Source of the DNA: RUG14300 sp964391805
GTDB taxonomy: Bacteria > Bacillota > Clostridia > Christensenellales > CAG-1252
NCBI GenBank assembly: GCA_964391805.1
Contig: CAYMNK010000003.1
Span: 124,001 to 188,000, forward strand
Direction of reading: 5' to 3'
DNA length: 64,000 nucleotides
Shown: piece after piece, positions 43,538 to 53,858 of the stretch
How the letters are laid out: each line of letters opens with the position of its first letter
Numbering within the stretch: position 1 is the stretch's first letter
The notes under the pieces: generated by a model
Told to the model about the DNA's origin: nothing
The model's database searches: none
What the model saw: only the letters and a program-made list of their open reading frames with translations
Translations under genes and position numbers: made by a program

Positions 43538-45142
43538 CTAATTATATACATTAGTTGTCATCATCTGGGCAATATTGTTAAAGGATATAGCTTCGCCTTG
43601 CTCTTTTCCTCCAAACGGCAAAAGCGTTTCTTCCAATTCTTCGATCTTTTCAATCTTACCGTTAACATAATCGAGAATGCGTTGTCTACAAGATATCGTT
43701 CTTTGAATAATACCGCCTAATCGCAAATCCTGTACATCGAATCCCGAAGTTTTGTTGTCCCTAAACCACTGTTTTTGAAGGGCTTTATGGAACAATCTAA
43801 GTGCTTTTGTAACACAAACATAGTCATTATCAGCAAGACAGCGTAACAATTCCTTATCCTTATTTTCGTAGGCTTTACGAGTGCGAACACCTAAAGCATA
43901 CTTATACGACAGCACATCGCAAAGTTTTGCTTGTACGTCAAATATATAAGCATACTTGCGATATTTTTTAGCAAGTGTATGTAGTTTTTCCGCACTATTC
44001 TTATAATGCTGAACATTAGAAATATCAACGGTATAGTCCAAAAAGCCGTTAAAGTAGTCAGAATAAAGCATATATCTTGACGGATTTTGTTCGGCATTTA
44101 CACCTTTTAAACGATTTGCACTATCAAGCAACATATAATCATCGAAATCCACACCTACGATACGCTTAAAGCGTGTTTTGATAAGTTGTTCGTCCTCGAC
44201 ACCTTTTAGATACTGTGCTATGCAAAATAGCGATGCTAATTGAGAAAAATGAGAGCACTCACCGCCAAAATCACCCCACAACGTAATAATTATATTTTCA
44301 ATGCCGTTTTTACGACAAGACCGCATTGCCGGCAACATTGCTTGCAAAGTAAATTGATTTAGCGGTGTTACCCCTAACCAACTCCATGCACCACCTGCAA
44401 ACCAAACATCATTGGACAATTGCTTATGATTGTAAAACATACCGTCGTAGTCTTCTTCCTTTGTGTGGTAGTAGTCCCAATAAACAAGCGAAACATCTTT
44501 ATCTACGGCGTCGATAGCATACTGTGGTACATCGGTTTTCCCTTGGTAATAACCATTTGCCCACGAATTAAAAAACATATCCGACCACATAAGGCATTTA
44601 AATCCGTATTTTTGAGCAATTTGCTTAACTTTAGATAAATGGCGACCGATGATTGCCGTCGAATTTTCGTAGCCATGGATATCTAAATGTCTGCCACGTC
44701 CAAGCATCCACGCCTCATCCATGCCGATATGCACCAATTTGGACGAGAAACAATTAGATATTGTTGCAAACAAGTTGTCGATAAATTCGCAGGTTCGATG
44801 ATCATCTACCAATAGAATATCGTTGCAATCAATAGGAACCTTGCCCCAACGAATAGTCGCATTAAGATGAGCAAGCGTTTGGATACACGGAATAAGCTCC
44901 ATACCGATAGATTGTGCATAACTATCAATTTCTTTTAATTCCGATTTAGAATATCGCCCACGCATATAGCCGAAATATGGTTCACCGTCAACTTCATATG
45001 TATCTTCGGTATAAAGCATCACGGTATTATATCCCATTTTTTTGAGCAATACGAGATACTGTTTTAAGGACGGAACATTCATAACAGAATTGCGGGACAT
45101 ATCGATCATTACGCCTAAACGATTAAACTTATATCTATTCAT
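43538..45142 (-). CDS. GH20 beta-N-acetylhexosaminidase-like enzyme (cytosolic)
   Basis: 534 aa, no signal peptide. A TIM-barrel starts at once (RLGVMIDMSRNSVMNVPSLK, MGYNTVMLYTEDTYEVDGEP) and carries the GH20 Asp-Glu pair in VHIGMDEAWMLGRG (D142, E143). The usual N-terminal GH20b domain is missing, and a long C-terminal helical part follows, as in the intracellular GH20 subgroup. Likely releases GlcNAc or GalNAc from imported oligosaccharide, feeding ROK kinase, NagA and NagB downstream. GGAGAA ribosome site; good promoter. Confidence 0.88.
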   Translation of the reverse strand: MNRYKFNRLGVMIDMSRNSVMNVPSLKQYLVLLKKMGYNTVMLYTEDTYEVDGEPYFGYMRGRYSKSELKEIDSYAQSIGMELIPCIQTLAHLNATIRWGKVPIDCNDILLVDDHRTCEFIDNLFATISNCFSSKLVHIGMDEAWMLGRGRHLDIHGYENSTAIIGRHLSKVKQIAQKYGFKCLMWSDMFFNSWANGYYQGKTDVPQYAIDAVDKDVSLVYWDYYHTKEEDYDGMFYNHKQLSNDVWFAGGAWSWLGVTPLNQFTLQAMLPAMRSCRKNGIENIIITLWGDFGGECSHFSQLASLFCIAQYLKGVEDEQLIKTRFKRIVGVDFDDYMLLDSANRLKGVNAEQNPSRYMLYSDYFNGFLDYTVDISNVQHYKNSAEKLHTLAKKYRKYAYIFDVQAKLCDVLSYKYALGVRTRKAYENKDKELLRCLADNDYVCVTKALRLFHKALQKQWFRDNKTSGFDVQDLRLGGIIQRTISCRQRILDYVNGKIEKIEELEETLLPFGGKEQGEAISFNNIAQMMTTNVYN

Positions 45143-45170
45143 ATCAATTCTCCATCATGTGGCTCTATTA

Positions 45171-45199
45171 ATTATAACAAATACATATTGAAATTGCAA
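45171..45199 (-). promoter_or_regulatory. Promoter of the GH20-nagBA-ROK operon
   Basis: Minus-strand TTGCAA (45194-45199), 17-nt spacer, TATAAT (45171-45176). Confidence 0.75.
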
Positions 45200-45300
45200 C
45201 ATGTAAAAAGTGTAGAGATAGACTTATGAATCATCAAACTTCGATTTAACTACACTACAGTTTCATTATAATAAAAACATTATATTATAAGGATCCCTTA

Positions 45301-45346
45301 AAACACAATACCCGACACGTTCTTTCGTTCGTATCGGATATTGTGA
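45301..45346 (-). terminator. Long terminator-like hairpin after the 1108-aa lipoprotein gene
   Basis: CACAATACCCGACACG pairs with CGTATCGGATATTGTG around a 10-nt loop; on the minus strand TTTT follows. The wider gap (45143-45472) also has GGGACTGTA (about 45353) and TACAGTCCC (45444-45452), a 9-bp arm pair enclosing about 80 bases, whose role I cannot tell. Confidence 0.6.
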
Positions 45347-45472
45347 AAGGATGGGACTGTATGGATTATCAAATCAAATTTGACTATAAACTGCTCTCAA
45401 CTTTTGGAATAATATATATTTACACAGGAGAGAGACTTCGTTTTACAGTCCCTAAAGGGGGAAGTTATTTAA

Positions 45473-48400
45473 TTACTCTGATTCTTTTACAAGACTAATA
45501 GGAATAGCGACACCATTGGCGTCAACCGTCCAATAACTCATATCCCAACCATTTTCGGCAGAAACGGTTACAGAATCTTTGAATGCAGCAGCATCTGCAT
45601 AAGAACCGTAAACACATGTATCAGTACCACAGCAACTTTCAGGACAACGCTTTACGGTAGCCACATCGGAAGGGGCGCCGATTGCGTAAACATTTTTGAA
45701 ACCACCACAGCCCGGATGCAAATGGCCGAGAGCAGTAGCGTGATCAGTACCGTTATAAAAAGCGCCATCTCCATATACAACTACAGAATTCTTTACAGTA
45801 TATTCACCCATACTATCATTGCTTAGGAATGGGCTCGACCAGTCGTTACCCGATCCGTTAGCTATAGCCTTAACTGTCATATAAACATTTTCAATTGTGC
45901 CACAGCCTGCATATGCAATACCGCCACCGCAGCCCCACAATGTAACATCAACCAATGAAAGATTGCGGACAATACCATTTGCGTTTAGTACTGTTCCGAC
46001 AAGCCCGTTTACATATACATCCATTATCATGTTATATATTACATGGCCTCTTCCGTCAAATACTCCGTTAAATCCCACTACGCGACCATTCAGCCATTCG
46101 GTATCATTGCCAATAGCATCCCAATAAGTTCCCCAGTTCATATCATTATGGAAGTAACTAGTAGGATCGTCTCCGTCATAATCACCAAACTGTATGTCTG
46201 CACCTAATACATAATATCCACCATAGAGATATCCGTTATTTGCAGCCTCTTCCTTAATATGGACACTGTACCAACGCAAATCCGCACGGTTACGAATAAC
46301 CTTGGTTATTACAAGAACGGGTTGATTAATTGTATATATGTTTGTATCGGTTACCACAGAAGCGACAAGATCTTTTTCACCCCAAAGGGCACCAGAAATA
46401 TCTGCAGCGTTAATGATTAAATTTCCGTTTTCTACTTTAGCGTTAGAGATAGTTTCGTTACCAATCTTTACACTTACAGATTCAACATTACCTTGGAGAT
46501 TTAAAGCAAAAGTCGTCGTTTTATGATCATCGTCACCGTTTAATTCAAGATCCATTCTGTCACTTAATGTGATAGTTGAAGATTCTCTGTTATCAATAGT
46601 GATAGTGAGATCGAGTTTCTTATCTTGATCGAGAAGAGAAACTATTGAAAAGCAAATACTTGTTTCGTTTTCGAGTTGTTCGGGAAGAACAATAGCATTA
46701 CCGTTAACCGATACACCGAGCTCAGACGCGGATTCGCTTAAAACTATCTTATCGAATAAACCAAGAGCAAGTTCAATTTTGCTACCTGCCCCGTAAATAT
46801 TTCGTTCTAATTCAACAGACGGAATTTGACCCTCGGGAACATCTACACACTTAGGATAAGGAATACCGTTTACAAGTTGCCAATAGTCGCCTTCCCAAGA
46901 AGATAAATCGACGTTTTCTAATAACTCCCTATAGTTTGAATATACTCCGTATACGTCCCCGCTACCTTCATTGCTCAAAACATTGATCGCAGGAACAGAA
47001 TTAGGAACACCGACAGCATATACACCGTTTAGTATATCGTAGCCAAGGTGAGAAGAACCGATTGCAAGGATATTGCTTACATCTTCGCCAAATGCACCTT
47101 CTTGATATTCAACAAAGCAATTATTGATTCTAAGAGCACCCATACAATCTTGAGAGATAAATGCCGCTGTGTATTGAATATTCCACGAACTTAGCTCATA
47201 ACCGGGAGCAACGGACTTAAAGCTCATATAAATATTAGATATAGTTCCGTTACCGCCAAAAGCAATAAGACCGGTTCTACCCCTATGATCAACATTTGTG
47301 AATGCAACGTTACGGATAACGCCCTGTTCGCCAAGAACGGTACCTACAAAACCGCCAACAGGGGAATTGAAGATAAAGTTATCTATTTTATAACCTTGAC
47401 CGTCAAATACACCGCTAAATCCCCAAATCTTACCGCTTAACCATAAACCATCATCGGATTTACCGAGATTAGCAAGTGCCTTTTCATAAGCGCCCCAGTT
47501 GATGTTGATATCTAATTGTTGTCCATCGCAGTTGATATCATTAGCGAGAATATAATATCCGTTTGCAGACCAAGTCTTTTCGAATTGAGCTGTAATATCG
47601 GAGACATATGCCTTCAAATCATTAAAATCACGAATGATCATCGTGTAGATTTCGGCATTTACTTTATAAAAAGCAAGTTCGGTTCCAATAACGATTTGAG
47701 TTTTTCCTAAAACAGAAGCATCATTCGGAAGTGCTTCTTTATTAAGAGAGATAGAGCCGTCCTCCTTAACTTCGCTAAGCACATTACTTTCTCCAATGTT
47801 AACACTGTTGATAGTACCTTGAATAGCAGATTGGAATTTAATATCAGCAGGTCTACCGACTTCGATAGAAACAGAATCTTCAAGTTCGATTTCGGGACGG
47901 TAGGCTTCGATTTCTACAGAGAACTTATTGTTGGCATATGAAGTTGATAGTATTGCCTTACCTTCGCTCTTTGCAACAAATTTTCCGTCTTCAACGCTTA
48001 CTATGTTAGAATCACTCGATACCCACTCAAGAACAACGTCGATAGGCTCGTTTTTCTCAAGAACCTGTAAAGTAGGTAATAATTCTTTATGATCATTATC
48101 GGTTTCAACTAACGCTACTCTTGCTTTATATTCACCGTCTTCGTTTTCGAGATTACCTGCTTCGAAGGTGATATCGGTATTACAAACGTTGATGGTAATC
48201 TTTTGAGCAAGGGTTACTCCGTGAACGGTTGTTGAAAGAGTATATGCCGTTGAGCCATATTTTAAGCCCTTTATAATTGCACCGCCATCGGTGGGTGTAA
48301 CAGAAGCAATATCGTCTGCTTCGCCATCAACAAGCGTCCAAGTATAGCTAACATTGTCTAACGGATTAGATTTCCAATTAGTTACTACAGTAAGCTTGTA

Positions 48401-48799
48401 TTCACCGTCTTTATCTACCGATACATCATTGCGCTCGGGTTTTAGCACTGGAGCGATATGAGAATTTGTTACGGTAACTACACAGGTAGCCTCCTTCTCT
48501 CCGACAACGGCTTTTATTGTAGCTTCACCTTCGGCTATTGCGGTTACTACACCATTCGAAACTGTAGCTACGGCATCGTTCGAGCTTGACCATACAACTG
48601 CATCCTCGGAGTTTGTTACGGTAGCCACAAGGGTTGCCGTTTCATAAACATCGAGATCCAATGCCGATGTATTTAGTTGAATGCTTATTTCTTTTGGAAC
48701 CTCATCAATGGGGGGGGTATCATTGTCACAAGCGACAAGAGCGACACAGATGAGCAACACTAAAGCAATAATCCAAATAAGCTTCTTGTTGTTTTTCAT
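45473..48799 (-). CDS. Large lipoprotein with BIG2 Ig-like and repeated beta-helix-like modules
   Basis: 1108 aa exported lipoprotein (lipobox ALVAC). The first 115 residues hold a BIG2-type Ig-like domain (VVWSSSNDAVATVSNGVVTA), more Ig-like segments follow. Two related modules of about 140 residues, near 430-570 and 870-1010, share W-GxxxGFxGVFDGxGxxI, a GFVGTVLGEQGVIRNVAF-type strand and GTIxNxYM; they look like GLUG-type beta-helix repeats and come from an internal duplication. Probably a surface adhesin or glycan-binding protein. Last gene of the second glycan operon; GAAGGAGA ribosome site. Confidence 0.65.
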   Translation of the reverse strand: MKNNKKLIWIIALVLLICVALVACDNDTPPIDEVPKEISIQLNTSALDLDVYETATLVATVTNSEDAVVWSSSNDAVATVSNGVVTAIAEGEATIKAVVGEKEATCVVTVTNSHIAPVLKPERNDVSVDKDGEYKLTVVTNWKSNPLDNVSYTWTLVDGEADDIASVTPTDGGAIIKGLKYGSTAYTLSTTVHGVTLAQKITINVCNTDITFEAGNLENEDGEYKARVALVETDNDHKELLPTLQVLEKNEPIDVVLEWVSSDSNIVSVEDGKFVAKSEGKAILSTSYANNKFSVEIEAYRPEIELEDSVSIEVGRPADIKFQSAIQGTINSVNIGESNVLSEVKEDGSISLNKEALPNDASVLGKTQIVIGTELAFYKVNAEIYTMIIRDFNDLKAYVSDITAQFEKTWSANGYYILANDINCDGQQLDININWGAYEKALANLGKSDDGLWLSGKIWGFSGVFDGQGYKIDNFIFNSPVGGFVGTVLGEQGVIRNVAFTNVDHRGRTGLIAFGGNGTISNIYMSFKSVAPGYELSSWNIQYTAAFISQDCMGALRINNCFVEYQEGAFGEDVSNILAIGSSHLGYDILNGVYAVGVPNSVPAINVLSNEGSGDVYGVYSNYRELLENVDLSSWEGDYWQLVNGIPYPKCVDVPEGQIPSVELERNIYGAGSKIELALGLFDKIVLSESASELGVSVNGNAIVLPEQLENETSICFSIVSLLDQDKKLDLTITIDNRESSTITLSDRMDLELNGDDDHKTTTFALNLQGNVESVSVKIGNETISNAKVENGNLIINAADISGALWGEKDLVASVVTDTNIYTINQPVLVITKVIRNRADLRWYSVHIKEEAANNGYLYGGYYVLGADIQFGDYDGDDPTSYFHNDMNWGTYWDAIGNDTEWLNGRVVGFNGVFDGRGHVIYNMIMDVYVNGLVGTVLNANGIVRNLSLVDVTLWGCGGGIAYAGCGTIENVYMTVKAIANGSGNDWSSPFLSNDSMGEYTVKNSVVVYGDGAFYNGTDHATALGHLHPGCGGFKNVYAIGAPSDVATVKRCPESCCGTDTCVYGSYADAAAFKDSVTVSAENGWDMSYWTVDANGVAIPISLVKESE

Positions 48800-48830
48800 A
48801 GTTTTTCTCCTTCTAAAAAATTTTTTATTC

Positions 48831-50801
48831 TCACATGCCCCAGATTGTATAAATCGTATCTAACGATTTTGTTTCTCCGTACATTGTGATGTTTAGTGTT
48901 TGACAGTCAGCTCTGAAATCTTTACGCATCTGACTGATTTCATCCTCGTTATACATACCACCGTATAGTCGACAAAGGGCAAAACGAGGGAATATACTTT
49001 CCAATAAAATGTGTTTTTCTAAAACTTCGTATAATTCCGAATCGGTTTCACGATATTTTTCGATTGCTTCATATGCGTCATCGATAAGGTCCATCCAGTG
49101 GTTCAAAGTAGCAAAAGACCAATACTTGGATAGATCCATATTATTGTAAATATTACCGTTAATTTCGGGATACTCTTGTTCTATATACTTGAGATGCGCT
49201 TGAAGCTCATCAAAATATTGACGCATCGGTTCGGAAGCATCCTTGAAATAATTGGCAAAGAAATCGTCATAAATATCCTTTGTATTGTCATTTACATTAA
49301 ATAACGCACGAGAATTGAAATATTCTTTAAGTTTACCGAAAGCGGTAACGTTCGATTGATTCCATTGTCCCTCGGGGAACATAAACACACCGTTATTTGC
49401 TTTACAGTAACGATAAGTTTCGATCATGGAATCATATGAATTAAATGGATATAAATAAGTTGAATAATCTGTTTCATACAGCCACAAATAAAGTCTATCG
49501 GTACATGCACCCCAAGCGGCTATAGTTTCATAAACCGCATTATTTTCCGCTTCGTAGAAAGATTTATTATAGGTTGCGGTTATAGGCGCAAAGTAAACGC
49601 CTACCTCGGGATCGCATACAACTGAATCGTCGATGGGAACGTACTTACCGTCAATCTTTTTTGCGGGAGCAGATTCCATTTTGTTATACGCAAAAAACAG
49701 TATTTGTATTTCACGTTTTGCCGTACCGTTTTCATCGGCATACGCCTGCAATCCGGCTTTTACCTTTCTATTTACTCTATTCAAAAATTGGACGACCGCT
49801 GCAGAGTTAGCACCGTTATAATCCGATCTTATCTTTTCGCAAGCATCGCAAGCACAAACGGTATTATGGTCTTCGATGGTACAAGAAATATAGGGGGCGG
49901 ATAGATTATTCAAAGCATAGTTAATAATTTGACTCGCAACTTCAATTACCATTGCTTCCAATTCTTCTTCATCGCCGTGAGCGGTATAGCACAATTCGTT
50001 ATTATATGTTGAATACCACAAAGGATGTGCATCTTGATAAGTCGACTGCGGTAAATAGTTAAGCGAGTTGTGATGATTTTCACCACCAACGCTGATGAAG
50101 AGATTTGACGATATACCCATTCCGTAAACAGCATCCGAGGTAACACTGTTGCTTTGATAGTAAAATTCAAAATCGGGTTTTTCGATTATCTCCATATCGG
50201 GTAATATTTCTGCTTTGTTTTGGTATACGACCGTGTCATCCGAATACATTTCATATCCGATAACATTTCTTAAAAAGGCAAGTGCTGCTTGTTGTGCAGC
50301 AAAGTCGCTACTAAATGCAATAAACACCGATTCATTTTTAGATACAATGTAATACCCCGTTTGTCCTAAATTATCCTCGGGCATCGTTAAACCCACTTTT
50401 TCAAATAATTCAGGACAATCAAAAACTATATACTTACTTTGTGCAGTAAATTCGATATCATCGCTATACCTTTGAATACTTAAAGAAGCACCTGAGCACA
50501 AACGAATATGCTGATTGATATAGCCTACGGCTTTACTGTCATTAAGTCCGCTTCCGAGAATAATTACATAGTCACTTAAACCTTTTTCGACGAACTTACG
50601 CGTTCCAAAGGTTACGTTAACTTTATGTAAAGTGCCTTCTACTAAATGCTCTTCCGTTAACGGTGTTGGATTTTTCAGTTCGGTATTTTCCACAAGATCA
50701 CCTCCCGGATTATTATCTCCGCCATTATCGCAAGCAACAAAGGAAAGACAAATTACAATCATAAGTATTAATGCTATTGTTTTTACTATTTTAGATTTCA
50801 T
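48831..50801 (-). CDS. DUF4838-domain lipoprotein
   Basis: 656 aa exported lipoprotein (lipobox FVAC). The N-terminal part resembles the alpha-glucuronidase N-terminal-like fold (DYVIILGSGLNDSKAVGYIN, YYIVSKNESVFIAFS, AALAFLRNVIGYEMYSDD) and the middle is the DUF4838 TIM-barrel-like region with a cysteine motif HNTVCACDACEKIR, then WLYETDYSTYLYPF. DUF4838 proteins often sit in glycan loci; no catalytic activity is certain. Start at 50801 set by AAGGAGG. 16 nt after the 992-aa gene. Confidence 0.8.
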   Translation of the reverse strand: MKSKIVKTIALILMIVICLSFVACDNGGDNNPGGDLVENTELKNPTPLTEEHLVEGTLHKVNVTFGTRKFVEKGLSDYVIILGSGLNDSKAVGYINQHIRLCSGASLSIQRYSDDIEFTAQSKYIVFDCPELFEKVGLTMPEDNLGQTGYYIVSKNESVFIAFSSDFAAQQAALAFLRNVIGYEMYSDDTVVYQNKAEILPDMEIIEKPDFEFYYQSNSVTSDAVYGMGISSNLFISVGGENHHNSLNYLPQSTYQDAHPLWYSTYNNELCYTAHGDEEELEAMVIEVASQIINYALNNLSAPYISCTIEDHNTVCACDACEKIRSDYNGANSAAVVQFLNRVNRKVKAGLQAYADENGTAKREIQILFFAYNKMESAPAKKIDGKYVPIDDSVVCDPEVGVYFAPITATYNKSFYEAENNAVYETIAAWGACTDRLYLWLYETDYSTYLYPFNSYDSMIETYRYCKANNGVFMFPEGQWNQSNVTAFGKLKEYFNSRALFNVNDNTKDIYDDFFANYFKDASEPMRQYFDELQAHLKYIEQEYPEINGNIYNNMDLSKYWSFATLNHWMDLIDDAYEAIEKYRETDSELYEVLEKHILLESIFPRFALCRLYGGMYNEDEISQMRKDFRADCQTLNITMYGETKSLDTIYTIWGM

Positions 50802-50817
50802 AGTTGCCTCCTTTTTG

Positions 50818-53796
50818 TTACTTAACATTTACAAAGCGTTGAATCATGTTGATATTACCGGCTTCATCGTAAATCATCAGTCGAATTTCGTATACTCCGC
50901 TCCTTGTTGCCCTTAAACAATTACTGTTTTCAGGAATAACATTAACAGTTCCGCTCGGATCAATAATAAACTTATAGCATTTAATATTTTCTTCGGTCGA
51001 TACATTATCGAATAATGTATAATCGGGAAGAATAATATATTCGCCAACCGCAACTTCGGTCGGGAAACTATGCTTAAACTCTATTTCGGGGGCAACATCG
51101 TCTATAACGTTAAGAACATATATAAGTGTCGATGTGTTTGGTCTTTCGAGAGAGCCTTCTTGAGCCTCATAGGAAACACGATATTGTCCGTAAGCCTCGA
51201 TTTTAATAGAGTAAGATTTTTTAGCATTTACATTTTGTAGCTTTCTTCCGTCAACATCGGTCACTATACTTCCGTCGGGAGCATATACTGACACTTTTAG
51301 CGTAGTTATAGGATCTAATACGTCCCCTGCGTCAGCAGACGGTAAGGTTACTATACTACCCATATCGACAATTCCGCCATACGCTCCGTTGACTACGATT
51401 TTTGGACCTACACGATCCGAAACCGCACTACTACGCATAGGTTGTCCGTCTACAGAATAAAGTCTTATAGCGGAACCTTTAACACCGTCATCGAAACGCA
51501 TACCCACATATACCTTTCCGCTAAAACCTGTAAACGGTTTGCCGTCTTCTCTGTTGGTTATAGCAATCGAAGCATTATTGACAACAAAGCCCGATTCTCC
51601 GTCATAAGAAATGGTGAATTCCGTTTGAGAGTCAAAGGTAAAATTGAGAGTCGTTTTTGATCCGTTAACATATAGCTCGGTAGTGCTTACACCTTTAACA
51701 AAGGACGCTACAATGGTGTTAGAGGGATCGAGCGAATCGGTAAAGAATACCGTTATCCCGCTAAAATTCGATTTTCCTTTTACTCCCGAGAATACAAGTT
51801 CGGAATCTCTTGCAACGAGTGAATTGGCAAACGTCCAAACGGTATTTGCACTGTTTGCCGTTATGACGGTAAAGCCCTCTTGTTTGTCGGTGGATACGTC
51901 ACCCATTATATAGTTTTCGACATGCAAACGTTGTCTGCCGTTTTCTTCAATATAAGGAAGCACACAAGGAATCTCTTTTGTAAGTTTAGAAACACCCGCC
52001 GTAAATGTTACTTTTACCAATGCACCGTTAACAGAGGTCTTTGGAACAAATATTCCACCGCTTACCACCGGGACAGTACCGTTTTCATCGGTTACAGTTA
52101 CTGAGGCAAGTATCTTTTGTTCGCTACCGCTCGAATAATCATAAGCATAAAAATCATCGATAGAATAAGCACTTCCGCTTATAAAATATGATGGGATTAT
52201 GGGATCATCCAAAAAAAGCGGTTCACTGTTAGCTGTAACGTTAACGCTATAACTTGCGCTATTAGTTTGTCCTATATAGTCTGTAGCCGTGTATATTATT
52301 TCGTATACACCTACAGAATTAAGGCGTAATCCTTCCTCTCCTATAACGATAGACTCGCCGTTAATTTTGGCAGTAATCTCTATGGTTGCCCAATTTCCCG
52401 AACTCGTGACCGAATAATCGATAGGCTTTAATATTTCGCCTGCGTAAGCCGTTTTTGGAAGTTCTTCGCCGAACGTTATTTGAGGCAATTCAGGTTCCCT
52501 AACGCATTTTGTATAAAGAATTTTCTTCGTAACGTTTCCGCTATAATCGGTTGCTTCATATTCTATTGCATAGCGTCCGAGTTTGTCGGGAACAAATGAT
52601 CCGTCATTTATTTGTGTAAGCACCGCATTGGATGTACCGTAGTTGTACCAAACAAATGTCTTAAGCTCTACGTTCTCACTATATAAATCTTTTGCAGATG
52701 CCTGAGGTATAATATAAGGCGTGTCAAGTTTTGCAAGAGGCAAATCGGAATCATCCCAATCAACAGTGATTTCAGGACCTTCTGTATCGACAAATACATC
52801 GTTTAATAAATCGTTATCTTTCACATATGTAATGCAGAAGTTTGCCTTATCGCTGGTGTACATTGCGCCCTCTATCGATAAGAATACCTTACCGCTGGGG
52901 AAACCTGTCCACAGTTCGTTAAAGAAAGACGGATTGTCGAAGTCCGTTATCATAAGACTACCGACATACATACTATTGCTTTCGAGATCATATCTCAAAT
53001 CGATTTGGTTAGCATCGGGGTCCGCCCAAGTGATGCCCCAAGCGCCGAATAACAACGAAAAAGAGTGGCGTGCTTGTGTTCCCCATTCGTTATTTATGTG
53101 TAAACGTTTCCAACTTTCCTCCCATCCTACCATGGGTTGATTTTGTCCGCCTGCAAGATAATAGGATGCAGGATAGTCATAACCTTCAGATGACTGACGA
53201 GCAAATACGCGAACATAAATATCGGGATTTTCAGCATCGGTAAATGTAAAAACGAGCTTTTCAAAATCGGGCGATCCCTTCACCTCGGGAGTCGCAAAGC
53301 ACTTAATAAGAGAATCTGCCGATGTAACATTACTAACATCGATTGCCTTATTAAAAGTAATTTTATCGCCCTCGACAAGGCTTACCATTAAACCGCTCTC
53401 CTTCTTTGCCCATTCATATTTACCGTAATAATAACTACTTTTTTCTGATGACAAAGAAGCTATTTTACCCTCAACCATAAAGGTAACGTCCTTACAATAA
53501 ATCTTTCCTTCATTTTTGGCAACGTAAGAAATACTGTATTTACCATATTGCGAAAGTGTAATATTTTTCGATGTGGTCGCATCGCCGTTGGGATAAACCA
53601 ACGTGCTTGACGCAGTCAACACCTTGCCACCAACTGTGACGTTTGCTTCGGGGACGACAAATTCATCGCCTACGGAATACGTAGACAATTCTTCTATCGT
53701 CCAATCCTCATTTTCGGCAAATGCCGTAAAAGAGACCGATGCCACACACAATAGGCAAACAATTAATAATAGTACAATAAATGGTTTTAATTTCAT
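50818..53796 (-). CDS. Secreted multi-domain Ig-like surface protein
   Basis: 992 aa, signal peptide about 1-28 (ending FTAFAEN), no lipobox, no LPXTG and no C-terminal membrane helix, so release or non-covalent wall binding. Several Ig/PKD-like domains repeat an E-Y-x-x-x-D-Y-x-G-x pattern (AIEYEATDYSGNVTKK, EIIYTATDYIGQTNSAS, EIRLMIYDEAGNINM). Two laminin-G-like sandwich regions lie near 130-330 and 640-800. No catalytic motif. Expected to bind glycan or display partners. AAGGAGAATTC ribosome site. Confidence 0.6.
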   Translation of the reverse strand: MKLKPFIVLLLIVCLLCVASVSFTAFAENEDWTIEELSTYSVGDEFVVPEANVTVGGKVLTASSTLVYPNGDATTSKNITLSQYGKYSISYVAKNEGKIYCKDVTFMVEGKIASLSSEKSSYYYGKYEWAKKESGLMVSLVEGDKITFNKAIDVSNVTSADSLIKCFATPEVKGSPDFEKLVFTFTDAENPDIYVRVFARQSSEGYDYPASYYLAGGQNQPMVGWEESWKRLHINNEWGTQARHSFSLLFGAWGITWADPDANQIDLRYDLESNSMYVGSLMITDFDNPSFFNELWTGFPSGKVFLSIEGAMYTSDKANFCITYVKDNDLLNDVFVDTEGPEITVDWDDSDLPLAKLDTPYIIPQASAKDLYSENVELKTFVWYNYGTSNAVLTQINDGSFVPDKLGRYAIEYEATDYSGNVTKKILYTKCVREPELPQITFGEELPKTAYAGEILKPIDYSVTSSGNWATIEITAKINGESIVIGEEGLRLNSVGVYEIIYTATDYIGQTNSASYSVNVTANSEPLFLDDPIIPSYFISGSAYSIDDFYAYDYSSGSEQKILASVTVTDENGTVPVVSGGIFVPKTSVNGALVKVTFTAGVSKLTKEIPCVLPYIEENGRQRLHVENYIMGDVSTDKQEGFTVITANSANTVWTFANSLVARDSELVFSGVKGKSNFSGITVFFTDSLDPSNTIVASFVKGVSTTELYVNGSKTTLNFTFDSQTEFTISYDGESGFVVNNASIAITNREDGKPFTGFSGKVYVGMRFDDGVKGSAIRLYSVDGQPMRSSAVSDRVGPKIVVNGAYGGIVDMGSIVTLPSADAGDVLDPITTLKVSVYAPDGSIVTDVDGRKLQNVNAKKSYSIKIEAYGQYRVSYEAQEGSLERPNTSTLIYVLNVIDDVAPEIEFKHSFPTEVAVGEYIILPDYTLFDNVSTEENIKCYKFIIDPSGTVNVIPENSNCLRATRSGVYEIRLMIYDEAGNINMIQRFVNVK

Positions 53797-53858
53797 TGAA
53801 TTCTCCTTAACTATTAGGTATCAGTGATACGATTATGGGGATGATTAACCCGAGTATT

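Noticed and set aside
45361..45498. 45-codon plus-strand frame with AAAGGA upstream
   Set aside because: It overlaps the 3' end of the 1108-aa lipoprotein gene on the other strand and resembles nothing known; kept only as a remark.
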